Positions 30,209 to 40,500 of a stretch of DNA of 64,000 bases are shown one piece after another (within the stretch, counting starts at the first letter, position 1; the number at the start of each line of letters is the position of its first letter). The DNA is taken from contig NZ_ATWN01000005.1 in assembly GCF_000421265.1 (NCBI RefSeq), forward strand, positions 124,001 to 188,000. Reading direction: 5' to 3'. This DNA comes from Thalassospira lucentensis MCCC 1A00383 = DSM 14000. GTDB lineage: Bacteria > Pseudomonadota > Alphaproteobacteria > Rhodospirillales > Thalassospiraceae. The notes under the pieces were generated by a model. The model saw only the letters and a list, made by a program, of their open reading frames with translations, had not been told where the DNA came from and did no database searches. Position numbers and translations under genes: made by a program.

Positions 30209-31228
30209 TTATTTCTTTTTTCGTATCAGACGCGACAAGGCCACCGTCTGCTTATGATAGTCCATGACCGGGACAGCGGGGCTTCCGCCCACGGTCTCAC
30301 CCGGTCCGATATTTTTCATGACACCTGATTGCGCAGCAACTTTGGCGCCATCACCGATTTCAAGGTGCCCGGTTATGCCAGCCTGACCGGCAAGAACAAC
30401 AAAATTGCCAAGCTTGGTTGACCCCGAAATCCCGACCTGGGACACAATAACACAGCCCATGCCAAGTTCGACGTTATGGCCGATTTGCACCAGATTGTCG
30501 ATACGACACCCGTTCCCGATCACGGTATCGGGCCCTGCCCCGCGGTCAATCGTTGCGTTTGCACCAACCTCGACATCGTTGCCGATGACAACGCGGCCAA
30601 GTTGGGGAACCTTTGCATGGCCTTGCGGGCCCATGGCAAAGCCAAAACCATCCTGACCGATACGTGCGCCGGGATAAATCAGGCACAGATTGCCAATCAG
30701 GCTGTGGCTGATGGTTGCACCAGCACCGACTTTGCAGCCCGAACCAATGACAACACCGTCGCCAATCACCGCGTTGGACGCAATGATCGTGCCGTCGCCA
30801 ATTTCGCAATTGGCGCCGATGACCGCACAGGCATCAATTTGAACCCCGGTACCAAGCTTGGCCGTTGGATCAATCACCGCACGATCCGAAATAACGCCAT
30901 TACCGGTTTCAAATGGATAATACGCTGTCGCGGCCTTAGCATAGGCGCGGTACGGATCATCGGTCGTAAAAAGCACCATGTTTTGGGGGGCGCGATCTGC
31001 AAATTCGGGGCGCACGAAACAGGCACCGGCATGACTTCCGACAAACGCATCAATGTATTTGCGATTGTCAAAGAAGCTCAGGATCGTGCTATCGGCGATT
31101 TGCAGCGGTGCGACATCATCAAAACGGCGTTCCGCGTCCGGTGCATTTACCGGGGTCGCACCAGTCAGATCAGCGATTTCTTTGATGCTGAACGGTCCTT
31201 TGCGATGAAAGAAACGCGGATCAGCCAT
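30209..31228 (-). CDS. lpxD: UDP-3-O-acylglucosamine N-acyltransferase
   Basis: N-acylates UDP-3-O-acylglucosamine in lipid A synthesis. The 339-aa protein has an N-terminal uridine-binding domain (residues 1-110) and then a hexapeptide-repeat helix. The helix contains [19 protein letters not shown] and the histidine block [22 protein letters not shown]-terminal helix ends it. Its start overlaps the stop of the skp-like gene by one base. Confidence 0.97.
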   Translation of the reverse strand: MADPRFFHRKGPFSIKEIADLTGATPVNAPDAERRFDDVAPLQIADSTILSFFDNRKYIDAFVGSHAGACFVRPEFADRAPQNMVLFTTDDPYRAYAKAATAYYPFETGNGVISDRAVIDPTAKLGTGVQIDACAVIGANCEIGDGTIIASNAVIGDGVVIGSGCKVGAGATISHSLIGNLCLIYPGARIGQDGFGFAMGPQGHAKVPQLGRVVIGNDVEVGANATIDRGAGPDTVIGNGCRIDNLVQIGHNVELGMGCVIVSQVGISGSTKLGNFVVLAGQAGITGHLEIGDGAKVAAQSGVMKNIGPGETVGGSPAVPVMDYHKQTVALSRLIRKKK

Positions 31229-31809
31229 TACGAGCCTTCCTTGAATTCAACCTGGATAGTTGGCAGTTGCGCATTCATGCGATTGAGGATTTCAGCCGAT
31301 GCATTCATCCCCTTGGCATGGAGGATGACCTCACTTTTACGTAAAACCAAGGTTGATTTACGTTCTTCGGCCAGTGCAGCAACGATTTCAATCAGCTTTT
31401 TCTGAAAAGTTCCGTTGGCAACCGCACGTGCTTCATCAAGTACGCGGTTCCGTCCCTGTGCGAATTTCTGAAAATCGGCAACTTTCTGCTGAAAGGCCTT
31501 TTGCTTTTCCTGAAAGACATCGTTGGCAAGCAGGGTTCGCTGCTGAGCCATTTGTTTGTCTTCTTCACGCAGGGCCTGTTGGCGGGTTTCGATTTCCTGC
31601 TGATAGGCCTGCTGACGCTCTTTAAGCTGCTTATTGACGTCGCGCATTGCCGATGATTCACGCAAGATACCGTCGATATCGACGATCATGACGTTTGCAA
31701 GCGTCTCCGTCGATAACGCATCTTGCGCCCGAACTTCGGTCGACAAACCGATGCCCGAGATAACTGCAACAGCGAACGCGACGTTACGAATCGATTTCAT
31801 AATGCTCAT
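31228..31809 (-). CDS. skp: Skp/OmpH-family periplasmic chaperone
   Basis: Periplasmic holdase that keeps unfolded outer-membrane proteins soluble on their way to BamA. The 193-aa protein has a signal peptide (about residues 1-28, ending in TEVRA). It continues with [19 protein letters not shown] and a long, Gln/Glu/Lys-rich coiled coil (about 60-130) that forms the tentacles of the family, then a C-terminal strand region. Position between bamA and lpxD is conserved. Sequence is variable in this family, so the call rests on architecture and context. Confidence 0.92.
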   Translation of the reverse strand: MSIMKSIRNVAFAVAVISGIGLSTEVRAQDALSTETLANVMIVDIDGILRESSAMRDVNKQLKERQQAYQQEIETRQQALREEDKQMAQQRTLLANDVFQEKQKAFQQKVADFQKFAQGRNRVLDEARAVANGTFQKKLIEIVAALAEERKSTLVLRKSEVILHAKGMNASAEILNRMNAQLPTIQVEFKEGS

Positions 31810-31810
31810 T

Positions 31811-34135
31811 TTAGAATCTGGTCCCGAAGTTAAGACGGAACACTTCCTCTTTGTCGTAATCTTCTTTCAAAACGGCCTGTGACAGATCGACACCAATCGG
31901 ACCAAACGGCGATTCCCAACCAACGCCAACCCCGACAGATCCACGCAGTGAACCTTCGTCATAGATTTCGCCAGGCCGCGCACCGTCTACACCTTCGGAC
32001 GAACCGAAGTCACTAAAGACGCGACCTTTCAGGGCAAACTCAGACGGCAGTCCAAGCGGGAAGTCCATTTGCACAGACCCCGTATAGTAGGTTTTTCCGC
32101 CAAGAGCATCGCCTGTGGCGATGTCTCGCGGTCCAACGCCAGCCGATTCAAACCCACGCAGGTTTGCACCACCCGTAAAGAAGCGCTGGGAGATGCGTGT
32201 GTCGTCCCCAATACCAAAGATGTACCCCGTCGACGCACGTGTCGAGAGCACCCACTCATTTTCACGATCCAGCGGATAATAATATCCACCTTCAATACGC
32301 GTGCGAAGATAGGTTTCATCGCCACCGAGCCCGGCGAAATCGTTCGACAGCCGTGCGAAATAACCTTCGGTGGGAGAATAAGAGCTATCACGTTTGTCAT
32401 AGGTCAGTGTGTGACCGATCGAAGATTCAACGAATTCCGTTTCTTCCGCTAACAACAGTCGTGACGCTTCATTTTCGTTGATGTCAGAATATGAATTCTG
32501 TTCCAGACCGTAACGGAACGAATGTGACAATTCCTCTGAATATTTGAACCCGGCGCGCAGGCGACCACCCGTTTGCTCTTCGTCGTAAGAACTTTCGTCC
32601 TGATTGTCCTCTTCACGGCGATAAACATCAAAGCCAGCGGCGATTTCACGGTCCAGGAAATATGGCTCGGTAAAGGAAAGATCAACCTGTTGATCCGTCG
32701 ATCCAAGCGTAAAGTTAAGACGCAAGTCCTGTCCTTTACCCAACAGATTACGTTCACGAATACCGAGCTGACCAAACGCACCGTTATCAGTACCGTACCC
32801 CGCCCCAATCGAGAATTCACCTGTCGATTTTTCTTCGACATCGACTTCAAGAACGGTCTGGTCAGGTGTTGTGCCCGGCAGGGTCTTGACGTCAACCGAC
32901 TTGAAGAAGTTCAGGTTCTCGATACGTTGTTTAGACCGCTTCATTTTCGAACTGCTAAACGCATCGCCCTCGACAAGACGGAATTCACGCCGGATCACTT
33001 CATCAAGTGTTCGTACGTTCCCGACAACGTTAATACGCTCGACATAGACCTTTGGTCCTTCGGCAATGGTAAAGGTCACATCAATCGTGCCGTTTTCACG
33101 GTTACGCTGAACATTTGGCCGAATATCAATGAAGGCATAGCCCTGATCGCCAACCTGGGTGGTCAAAACTTCAATGGCGTCATCGACCATATCGGCATTG
33201 TACCATTCGCCAGCCTCGATTTCGATCAGTGGCACCAATGCTTCGGCATCAATTTTGTCAATCTGCGACACCACATTGATCGTGCCAAACTGGTAGCGGC
33301 TGCCTTCGCTGACGGTATATGTGATGAAGAAATCGGAGCGATCCGGCGTCAACTCCGCGACGGAAGACAGCACCTGAAAATCAGCGTAGCCCGCCGAAAG
33401 ATAAAAACGACGCAGCAGTTCACGGTCAAACGTCACGCGGTCCGGATCATAATTGTCATCCGATGTCAGGATTTTCCACCAGGCACTTTCGGTTGTGCGA
33501 ATGACTTCGAGAAGCTCACCATCGTCAAAGGCCTTATTGCCAACGAAGTTGACTTTCCGAATGCCCGTCGCTTCGCCTTCTTCAATCTCGAAAACCAGAT
33601 CGACACGGTTTTGCTCAAGCTGGATGACCTTGGGTTCGACCGTCGCGGCAAACCGGCCATTACGGCGGTAAAGTTCAAGAATACGCTGCACGTCGGACTG
33701 AACCTTGGTACGCGTGTAAACCACACGCGGACGCAATTGAAGCTCGGTACTGAGCGTATCGTCTTTCAGGCGCTGATTACCTTCAAAGGCAATACGGTTA
33801 ATGATCGGGTTTTCAACGACATTAACCAGAAGCACGCCTTGATTGAATGAAATCGATACATCGGCAAAAAGTCCTGTCGAAAACAGAGCTTTAAGGGAAT
33901 CGTTAATTTTCTGTGCGTCGTAAGGATCGCCCGCTGCAACCGTCAGGTAGGCATCAACGGTCGCACTTTCGATACGATTGTTCCCATCCACCTTGATGTC
34001 GCGGATCACGCCCGAACTTTGAGCATATGCAACCGTGGACACAATCATTGGCGTCGTCGCGCCAAGCAAAGCCGCAAAAATTACGGCTGCTTTTACCCTA
34101 CGCAGCAAGTTAACCCCCCTTTTGCCGTCATTCAT
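31811..34135 (-). CDS. bamA: Outer membrane protein assembly factor BamA
   Basis: Central subunit of the beta-barrel assembly machine. The 774-aa precursor has a signal peptide ending near residue 38 (TVAYAQS) and five POTRA domains (about 40-430, each opening with blocks such as IRDIKVDGNNRIE). The 16-stranded Omp85 barrel follows. In the barrel, GGANLRGFESAGVGPRD is the conserved strand-16/L6 region holding the RGF motif, and the protein ends in a phenylalanine (LNFGTRF), the usual barrel C-terminal signal. It abuts rseP by a one-base overlap. Confidence 0.98.
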   Translation of the reverse strand: MNDGKRGVNLLRRVKAAVIFAALLGATTPMIVSTVAYAQSSGVIRDIKVDGNNRIESATVDAYLTVAAGDPYDAQKINDSLKALFSTGLFADVSISFNQGVLLVNVVENPIINRIAFEGNQRLKDDTLSTELQLRPRVVYTRTKVQSDVQRILELYRRNGRFAATVEPKVIQLEQNRVDLVFEIEEGEATGIRKVNFVGNKAFDDGELLEVIRTTESAWWKILTSDDNYDPDRVTFDRELLRRFYLSAGYADFQVLSSVAELTPDRSDFFITYTVSEGSRYQFGTINVVSQIDKIDAEALVPLIEIEAGEWYNADMVDDAIEVLTTQVGDQGYAFIDIRPNVQRNRENGTIDVTFTIAEGPKVYVERINVVGNVRTLDEVIRREFRLVEGDAFSSSKMKRSKQRIENLNFFKSVDVKTLPGTTPDQTVLEVDVEEKSTGEFSIGAGYGTDNGAFGQLGIRERNLLGKGQDLRLNFTLGSTDQQVDLSFTEPYFLDREIAAGFDVYRREEDNQDESSYDEEQTGGRLRAGFKYSEELSHSFRYGLEQNSYSDINENEASRLLLAEETEFVESSIGHTLTYDKRDSSYSPTEGYFARLSNDFAGLGGDETYLRTRIEGGYYYPLDRENEWVLSTRASTGYIFGIGDDTRISQRFFTGGANLRGFESAGVGPRDIATGDALGGKTYYTGSVQMDFPLGLPSEFALKGRVFSDFGSSEGVDGARPGEIYDEGSLRGSVGVGVGWESPFGPIGVDLSQAVLKEDYDKEEVFRLNFGTRF

Positions 34136-35241
34136 TAGCCAGCAAGTCCTTTGAGGAAACTAAAGACGCCCAACTGCGTCAAATCGTTCCAGGTTGCGAA
34201 AATTATTAAGCTGAATACCAAACCCGCGCCAATACGGAAACCATATTCTTGTGCTTTTGTCCCCAATGGCTTACCGCGAATTGCCTCAATCGCATAAAAC
34301 ACCAGATGGCCCCCATCGAGAACCGGAACAGGCATCAGGTTAATCAACCCAAGGCTGATGGACAAATACCCCATAAAGAACAGCAAGGGACCAAAGCCAC
34401 CTTCGGCGACTTCGCCAGACATTTGCGCAATGCGGATCGGCCCGCCCAATTCCGAACTGTCACGATCACCACTGATCATTTCGCCAATGGCCGAGAACGT
34501 TTGTGTTGTTAAGGTATAGAACGTCGTAAATGCCCGCCCCGCGGCATCAATCACACCATCCCGACTGGTTTCAAAAGCCCCGGCTGTAATACCAAGACGC
34601 CCGAACGTCTGCGTTCCATCGCCATCTTCGGGCGTTACAGCTTCCGGGGTGACAAGCAGGTCAAGCGGTGCATCGTTGCGAACAACCGACAAACGCAGTT
34701 CTTCGGCCGGATGAGCGCGGACAATTTCAGATAGATCGGAGAACCATTCGACCTGATCACCATCAATCGCGGTAATGCGGTCTTCGGCCAAAAGGCCGGC
34801 ACTCGCGGCCGGGCTGTTGTCCATGACCTCGCCAACCACGGGCAAAGCGCGCTGTTGACCAACGGCAGCAAACAGGAAGGTGAAAACGACAATCGCAAAC
34901 AGGAAGTTGGCAAGTGGGCCCGCAAAAACGATGGCAGCCCGTGCGGCAACACTTTTGTTATGGAACGCGAACTGTTTTTCGTCTTCGGCAAGGTCATCAC
35001 GCTGCCCGGCACTTGCCGGGTTCATGTCGCCAAACATCTTCACATATCCGCCAAGCGGCAGAAGACTGACTTTCCAGCGGGTTCCTTTTTTATCAACCCA
35101 GCCAAACAGTTCCGGCCCGAAACCAATTGAAAAGGCTTCGACTTTTACGCCGTTTTTGATCGCAACCCAGTAGTGCCCGTACTCATGAACAAAAACGAGG
35201 ACCGAGAGCACAAATAGAAAAGAAAGCAAGGTTTCCATCAA
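34135..35241 (-). CDS. rseP: RIP metalloprotease RseP (site-2 protease)
   Basis: Intramembrane zinc protease that cleaves anti-sigma factors and leftover signal peptides. The 368-aa protein has the HExxH motif in VFVHEYGHYWVA within the first membrane segment, GFGPELFGW, and a PDZ domain (about residues 120-200, SAGLLAEDRITAIDGDQVEWF). The second zinc-ligand block is NLMPVPVLDGGHLVFY near the C-terminus. It appears to carry one clear PDZ copy, fewer than the two of E. coli, which is usual for this class. It lies between dxr and bamA. Confidence 0.96.
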   Translation of the reverse strand: MMETLLSFLFVLSVLVFVHEYGHYWVAIKNGVKVEAFSIGFGPELFGWVDKKGTRWKVSLLPLGGYVKMFGDMNPASAGQRDDLAEDEKQFAFHNKSVAARAAIVFAGPLANFLFAIVVFTFLFAAVGQQRALPVVGEVMDNSPAASAGLLAEDRITAIDGDQVEWFSDLSEIVRAHPAEELRLSVVRNDAPLDLLVTPEAVTPEDGDGTQTFGRLGITAGAFETSRDGVIDAAGRAFTTFYTLTTQTFSAIGEMISGDRDSSELGGPIRIAQMSGEVAEGGFGPLLFFMGYLSISLGLINLMPVPVLDGGHLVFYAIEAIRGKPLGTKAQEYGFRIGAGLVFSLIIFATWNDLTQLGVFSFLKGLAG

Positions 35242-35276
35242 GACGTCCCTTATCCGGTAAAACCGGTGTTATTTAC

Positions 35277-36440
35277 TTAAACAGCAGCAATGCGTGCTGC
35301 TGTTTCACGTCGGACCATGGCATCTGTCGCAAACACCTGATCCAGATCGACAAGATATTCCTTGCCGATTTTATCCATCATGTCCTCGACGATTTCTGCA
35401 ATCGCAAGGAAGCCGATTTTGTCGCCAAGGAACGCTGCAACCGCAACCTCGTTTGCCGCATTCAAGACAGTAGGCAGTGTGCCCCCCGCCTGCAAGGCTT
35501 CTCGTGCCAAACGCAGTGCCGGGAAGCGAACAATATCTGGCGCCTCGAAGTTCAAACCTCCGATCGTGGCAAAATCAAGACGCGGTGCGTCAACCTTGAT
35601 CCGTTCAGGCCATGAAAGCGCATAGGCAATCGGTGTTCGCATATCGGGCGAGCCAAGCTGGGCCAGTACAGATCCATCAGCATATTCGACCATGCTGTGC
35701 ACGACCGACTGGGGATGGACAACAATTTCGATCCGTTCTTCGGGAACCGGGAAAAGATGGCGCGCTTCAATCAGCTCAAGCCCCTTGTTCATCATGGTTG
35801 CCGAATCAATCGAGATTTTGGCACCCATATCCCAATTTGGATGGGCAAGCGCCTGCGCGCGGGTCACCGATTTCATCTCGTTCAGTGACCATGCCCGAAA
35901 CGGTCCCCCGGACGCGGTAAGCAAGATACGCTCTATCTGGTCTTCGGCCCGGTCTTCGAGCACCTGAAAAATCGCACTATGTTCCGAATCGACGGGAATA
36001 AGGGTTGCGCCGTGCGTCACAACTTCCCGGGACATCAGACTGCCCGCACAGACGAGCGTTTCCTTGTTGGCAAGTCCGACCCGCGCACCACGACGAATGG
36101 CCGCCAGTGTTGGCTTAAGGCCCGCCGCCCCGACGATTGCGGCAATGACAATATCAGACGGTCGTGAAGCTGCCTCGACAAGGGCGTCTTCGCCAGCCAT
36201 CACCTCAATGTCCGTATCTGACAATGCGTCACGCAGTTGGGAAAAACAGTCGGGATCACCAATGACAGCACATTTTGCGCCAAGGTCCCGGGCGGTTTTG
36301 GCAAGTGCATCAACATTGCGGTGCGCGGTAACCGCATCGACGCAATATTTGTCAGCGTGCGTTTTTAAAATATCGACCGTACTTGTGCCGACAGATCCCG
36401 TAACGCCAAAAACACTGACGGATTTCTTCAAATTCATCAA
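35277..36440 (-). CDS. dxr: 1-deoxy-D-xylulose 5-phosphate reductoisomerase
   Basis: Second enzyme of the MEP isoprenoid pathway, making MEP with NADPH; the products feed the lipid carrier made by UppS downstream. The 387-aa protein shows the dinucleotide fold FGVTGSVGTSTVDIL, AAIVGAAGLKPTLAAI, GLANKETLVCAG, the metal-binding PVDSEHSAIFQVL, DMGAKISIDSATMMNKGLE and a C-terminal helical domain. It is complete and normal in length. Confidence 0.97.
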   Translation of the reverse strand: MMNLKKSVSVFGVTGSVGTSTVDILKTHADKYCVDAVTAHRNVDALAKTARDLGAKCAVIGDPDCFSQLRDALSDTDIEVMAGEDALVEAASRPSDIVIAAIVGAAGLKPTLAAIRRGARVGLANKETLVCAGSLMSREVVTHGATLIPVDSEHSAIFQVLEDRAEDQIERILLTASGGPFRAWSLNEMKSVTRAQALAHPNWDMGAKISIDSATMMNKGLELIEARHLFPVPEERIEIVVHPQSVVHSMVEYADGSVLAQLGSPDMRTPIAYALSWPERIKVDAPRLDFATIGGLNFEAPDIVRFPALRLAREALQAGGTLPTVLNAANEVAVAAFLGDKIGFLAIAEIVEDMMDKIGKEYLVDLDQVFATDAMVRRETAARIAAV

Positions 36441-36476
36441 ACACCTGTCAGAAAAGAACCGGACTAATATCAGGCT

Positions 36477-37295
36477 CTATCGCAATGCAAGTCCAGCGAA
36501 ACAGACAATGGCAAAGGCAACTGGAAACACCGTCAGCATTCCGTCAGCACGATCAAGCAGCCCACCATGCCCCGGGATCAAATTGCTGCTGTCCTTAACC
36601 TTGAAACGCCGTTTAAGAGCAGACTCACCCAGATCACCGATCTGAGCCACAATCGCCAGAACCATACTGACCAGAACAATGAGCCAGTTGACCGCATCAT
36701 TGCTGAAATAGGTCACAAGACCGCCAATAACGCCAGCACAGAACATGCCCCCAATCAAACCAGCCCATGTTTTCTTTGGACTGAAACGCGGTGCCAGTTT
36801 TGGTCCACCAATCGCCCGACCAAAGGCATAGCCGCCTGTGTCGGTCGCCCAGACAAGGAAGAACAACCACATGATGGTCAGAAGACCGTCAGCATCCTGA
36901 TTGCGCAACCACAATGCCGACAATCCGGCAAGTGAGATGTAAAGAACACCAAATCCAGCCAGCAGCCAGTTTTTGCCCCCACGGGCAACCGCAATAATCA
37001 CACCGATTGCAATTGGCATAAATGTAAGCGGGCCCTGCCCGGTCATTTGCATCAGCATGGCAACGCCAACGGCCACAGCCGCGACAATAGACACACCGTT
37101 ATAATGGGCAGGCACGCACATGCGCGCCCACTCCCACATCATGCCCGCACAAAACAGAAATAACAGAATGTCGAAATAGGGTGAACCAAACCAGACAGCG
37201 GCAATTGCCACTGGTGTCATGACCAGCGCAGAAAGAATGCGTGGTTTTAGTCCGGAATTCGTATCTTTTTGACGTTCGGTTTCAGATGACTGCAC
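36477..37295 (-). CDS. cdsA: Phosphatidate cytidylyltransferase
   Basis: Makes CDP-diacylglycerol for phospholipid synthesis. The frame is open well into uppS, but membrane segments begin only after LKPRILSALVMTPVAI. I therefore place the start at the GTG (37295) that overlaps the uppS stop, preceded by GGGAG, giving about 272 aa; a TTG directly before it is also possible. Several hydrophobic helices follow, and the family signature is WATDTGGYAFGRAIG plus SPKKTWAGLIGG and SLIKRR-like ALKRRFKVKDSSNLIPGHGG near the end. Overlap with uppS indicates coupling. Confidence 0.95.
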   Translation of the reverse strand: MQSSETERQKDTNSGLKPRILSALVMTPVAIAAVWFGSPYFDILLFLFCAGMMWEWARMCVPAHYNGVSIVAAVAVGVAMLMQMTGQGPLTFMPIAIGVIIAVARGGKNWLLAGFGVLYISLAGLSALWLRNQDADGLLTIMWLFFLVWATDTGGYAFGRAIGGPKLAPRFSPKKTWAGLIGGMFCAGVIGGLVTYFSNDAVNWLIVLVSMVLAIVAQIGDLGESALKRRFKVKDSSNLIPGHGGLLDRADGMLTVFPVAFAIVCFAGLALR

Positions 37296-38022
37296 CAAAA
37301 CGCCGCTCCCGTCCGGCAAAGTTGTCAATGGCTCTTTCCAGATGGCTGCGGTCAAAATCAGGCCAGAGAACGTCTTCAAAGACAAACTCTGTATAGGCCG
37401 ATTGCCACAGCAAGAAATTGCTGATCCGTTGTTCACCACTGGTTCTGATCAGAAGATCAGGATCGGGCATGCCAACGGTCGACAAGTTCTGTTCGATCAA
37501 GTCTTCGGTAACAGCATCCGCTGAAAGTTCCCCCGATGCGACTTTGCGCGCGATCTCGCGCACGGCCTGCGTAATTTCGGCCCGTGCCCCGTAACTCAAC
37601 GCAATCGTCAAGTTAAGACGCGTGTTGTCACGGGTTTGGTCTTCGGCCTTGGCCAAAAGACCGCGAATATCATCGGCAAAACGTGTCCGGTCGCCAATGA
37701 TGCGAATTTTCACGTTGTTTCGGTGCAACGTCGCAAGCTCACGCTTTAAAAACAGCCGCAAAAGTCCCATCAGATCACTGACTTCGCTTTCCGGGCGTTT
37801 CCAGTTTTCGGTCGAGAACCCATAGAGCGTCAGATACTCAATGCCAAGCTCGGCAGATGCCTCGACCGTGCGACGCACCGCTTCGACCCCGGCACGATGC
37901 CCCATCGTGCGGGGTTTGCCACGCCCGCGTGCCCAACGACCGTTGCCATCCATAATGATGGCAACGTGACGCGGAACACACGGCAGTTCTTGTTGGTGAG
38001 TTTGCGAAGACAGAACAGCCAT
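37282..38022 (-). CDS. uppS: Isoprenyl transferase (undecaprenyl diphosphate synthase)
   Basis: Adds isoprene units to make the C55 lipid carrier for cell wall and lipopolysaccharide. The 246-aa cis-prenyltransferase has the catalytic P-loop-like HVAIIMDGNGRWARGRGKPR, YGFSTENWKRP, ALSYGARAEI and the closing PDPDLLIRTSGEQRISNFL. All motifs are intact. It lies 2 bp after frr and overlaps cdsA. Confidence 0.97.
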   Translation of the reverse strand: MAVLSSQTHQQELPCVPRHVAIIMDGNGRWARGRGKPRTMGHRAGVEAVRRTVEASAELGIEYLTLYGFSTENWKRPESEVSDLMGLLRLFLKRELATLHRNNVKIRIIGDRTRFADDIRGLLAKAEDQTRDNTRLNLTIALSYGARAEITQAVREIARKVASGELSADAVTEDLIEQNLSTVGMPDPDLLIRTSGEQRISNFLLWQSAYTEFVFEDVLWPDFDRSHLERAIDNFAGRERRFGAVI

Positions 38023-38024
38023 GG

Positions 38025-38588
38025 TCAGACTTGCATGATTTCCTGTTCTTTGTGCGACAGCGTCTCATCGATGTCGGAAATGACCTTATCGGTCAGCTTC
38101 TGGATCTCTTTTTCTTCGTCATGCATCTCGTCTTTGGAGATATCGCTGTCCTTTTCCCATTTTTTCAGCTGGTCCATGCCATCACGGCGGACGTTACGTA
38201 CTGAGATTTTGGCTTGCTCGGCATATTTGCCGGCAATTTTGGACAGCTCGGCACGGCGTTCTTCGTTCAATGCCGGAATCGGAACACGAACAAGGGTGCC
38301 ATCAGCCGCCGGATTGAGGCCCAGGCCAGAATCGCGGATAGCCTTTTCAACGGATTTGACCATGGTTTTGTCCCATACCTGAACCGAAAGCATCCGGGAT
38401 TCAGGAACACTGACAGAAGCCACCTGATTGAGCGGGGTCGGAACGCCATAGGCTTCGACCATGACCGGCTCAAGAAGGCTTACACTGGCACGTCCGGTAC
38501 GCAGACCGGTAAATTCCTTGTGCAGTACTTCTACGGCCCCTTCCATACGGCGGGACAGGTCCTTTTTTAGGCCAGCAACGTCAGACAC
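38025..38588 (-). CDS. frr: Ribosome recycling factor
   Basis: With EF-G, splits post-termination ribosomes. The 187-aa protein shows the helix bundle and hinge blocks [53 protein letters not shown] and [15 protein letters not shown]. Normal length. It lies 2 bp after pyrH and 2 bp before uppS, within the translation-linked part of the block. Confidence 0.98.
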   Translation of the reverse strand: MSDVAGLKKDLSRRMEGAVEVLHKEFTGLRTGRASVSLLEPVMVEAYGVPTPLNQVASVSVPESRMLSVQVWDKTMVKSVEKAIRDSGLGLNPAADGTLVRVPIPALNEERRAELSKIAGKYAEQAKISVRNVRRDGMDQLKKWEKDSDISKDEMHDEEKEIQKLTDKVISDIDETLSHKEQEIMQV

Positions 38589-38590
38589 GT

Positions 38591-39322
38591 TCAGTCTCCA
38601 TTCGAAATAATCGTAAACGTCCCCTTTGCAGAGACAACATCTGCGAAGGCACCCGGATTATGCAAAGAAAATACGATAACCGGAATATCATTTTCGCGTG
38701 CCAAAGAAATAGCCGATGCATCCATCACACGCAAATCTTTGGACAAAACTTCCATATAGGTAAGTGAGTCGTAACGCTCGGCGGTCGGGTCCGTTTTCGG
38801 GTCAGCGGTATAAACACCATCGACCTGCGTGCCTTTAAGCAGCGCATCACAGCCCATTTCAACCGCACGCAATGCCGCAGCGGTATCGGTGGTAAAGAAC
38901 GGATTGCCCGTTCCCGCAGCAAAGATCACTACGCGACCTTTTTCCATGTGGCGAACAGCACGACGGCGAATATAGGGTTCACAAACGGAAGACATTGGAA
39001 TGGCAGACTGAACGCGAGTCTGAACACCGTGGCGCTCAAGCGCGTTTTGAACCGCGAGCGCATTCATGATGGTTGCCAGCATGCCCATGTAATCGGCTGT
39101 GGCACGTTCCATGCCCTGAGAGGCACCTTTGACGCCACGGAAAATGTTCCCGCCGCCAATCACCATGCAAACTTCAGCCCCCATGTCGTGAACGACCTTG
39201 ATTTCGCTGGCAATCCGGTCGACCGTCTCAGGATCGATACCATATTGCTGTTTACCTAGAAGTCCCTCACCCGAGAGCTTCAAAAGGACGCGGCGAAATT
39301 TCAGTTGGTCGTTTTCTGCCAT
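38591..39322 (-). CDS. pyrH: UMP kinase
   Basis: Phosphorylates UMP to UDP. The frame is open to 39379, but the family N-terminus is [19 protein letters not shown], so I place the start at 39322 (243 aa) with AGAGG-like purines 10 nt before it. The amino acid kinase fold shows [37 protein letters not shown] and [17 protein letters not shown] terminator separates it from tsf, so it probably has its own promoter as well. Confidence 0.97.
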   Translation of the reverse strand: MAENDQLKFRRVLLKLSGEGLLGKQQYGIDPETVDRIASEIKVVHDMGAEVCMVIGGGNIFRGVKGASQGMERATADYMGMLATIMNALAVQNALERHGVQTRVQSAIPMSSVCEPYIRRRAVRHMEKGRVVIFAAGTGNPFFTTDTAAALRAVEMGCDALLKGTQVDGVYTADPKTDPTAERYDSLTYMEVLSKDLRVMDASAISLARENDIPVIVFSLHNPGAFADVVSAKGTFTIISNGD

Positions 39323-39390
39323 GTCTTCAATGCCTCTTAATGCCGATGTCACGCATCCCCCAACGACGGGGAAATGCAAAATTCAGATAT

Positions 39391-39442
39391 AAAAAGACCG
39401 GCGAGTAACAGGGCGGATTTGCGCTGCCGACCTCGCCGGTCT
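39391..39442 (-). terminator. Intrinsic terminator after tsf
   Basis: AGACCGGCGAG pairs perfectly with CTCGCCGGTCT (11 bp) across a 26-nt loop. On the minus strand it is followed by TTTTATAT. It lies about 48 bp past the tsf stop. Confidence 0.8.
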
Positions 39443-39489
39443 GGATCATACACGAAATGGCGCGTAACGCACCATTTCGAAAAGATGTT

Positions 39490-40413
39490 TTATTTGTTCA
39501 GCTGCTCAGCAACTTCGGCCGCAAAATCTTTCTCTTCTCGCTCGATGCCTTCACCGAGTTCGAAGCGAACAAAGCCCTTAAGGGTAATCGGCTTGCCAGC
39601 TTCTTTAGCGACATTCTCGATTACGTCTTTAACTTTGTTTTCGCCGTCAATCACGAAGGTTTGCTCAACCAGAACAACCTGCTCGTAATATTTACGGATA
39701 CGACCGTCGATCATTTTTTCGATGATTTCGATCGGACGGCCCGATTCTTTAGCCTGTTCGGTCAGAACGGTTTTTTCACGCTCGACCAGTTCCGGATCAA
39801 GATCCGCAACGGTTGCCGAAGCCGGGTTGGTTGCCGCAATATGCATCGCGATCTGTTTGCCCAGACCTTCGAGAACAGCAGCGTCAGCTTCGGATTCCAG
39901 AGCCACCAGAACGCCGATTTTACCGAGATCGGTAGCAACAGCAGAGTGGATGTAAGAAGCAACAACACCTTTTTCGACCGACAGGCCAGCCGAACGACGA
40001 AGAGACATGTTTTCGCCAATGGTGGCGATCATGTGGGTGACCTGCTCTTCGACGTTACGCGATGTGCCCGGGAAAGCAGCAGCTTTCAGCGCATCGACGT
40101 CACCATCAACAGAAACGGCCTGAACGGCAACTTCGTTGACAAATTTCTGGAAGTCTTCGTTACGCGAAACGAAGTCAGTTTCAGCGTTCAGCTCGACAAC
40201 AGCACCTTTGGTACCGTTAACCGCAACGGCAACAAGACCTTCGGCAGCAACGCGGCCAGCTTTCTTGGCAGCATTTGCAAGACCTTTGGTCCGCAGCCAA
40301 TCGACAGCAGCGTCGACATTGCCATCGGTTTCGGAAAGCGCTTTTTTGCAATCCATCATGCCAGCGCCGGTGGTTTCGCGAAGCTCTTTTACGAGAGCAG
40401 CGGTAATAGCCAT
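39490..40413 (-). CDS. tsf: Elongation factor Ts
   Basis: Guanine nucleotide exchange factor for EF-Tu. The 307-aa protein starts with the UBA-like domain ([21 protein letters not shown]) and shows [16 protein letters not shown], and two dimerisation subdomains ending in [17 protein letters not shown]. Normal length for proteobacteria. It follows rpsB with an 87-bp gap that contains a hairpin, which may set the S2 to EF-Ts ratio. Confidence 0.98.
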   Translation of the reverse strand: MAITAALVKELRETTGAGMMDCKKALSETDGNVDAAVDWLRTKGLANAAKKAGRVAAEGLVAVAVNGTKGAVVELNAETDFVSRNEDFQKFVNEVAVQAVSVDGDVDALKAAAFPGTSRNVEEQVTHMIATIGENMSLRRSAGLSVEKGVVASYIHSAVATDLGKIGVLVALESEADAAVLEGLGKQIAMHIAATNPASATVADLDPELVEREKTVLTEQAKESGRPIEIIEKMIDGRIRKYYEQVVLVEQTFVIDGENKVKDVIENVAKEAGKPITLKGFVRFELGEGIEREEKDFAAEVAEQLNK

Positions 40414-40450
40414 TTCTTAAAGCCCCTATTACGCAATCAAGTTAACACCT

Positions 40451-40481
40451 AAAGAAACGGCGGCATCCTAGCCGCCGTTTC
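40451..40481 (-). terminator. Hairpin between rpsB and tsf, partial terminator or attenuator
   Basis: GAAACGGCGGC and GCCGCCGTTTC form an 11-bp perfect stem with a 6-nt loop. On the minus strand it is followed by TTTAGG. The short T-run suggests incomplete termination between the two genes. Confidence 0.6.
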
Positions 40482-40500
40482 CCCGGGTACAAAATGAAAG

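Noticed and set aside
32573-33850. A 425-codon open frame antisense to bamA
   Set aside because: bamA is complete and conserved on the minus strand; the antisense frame has no recognisable domain.
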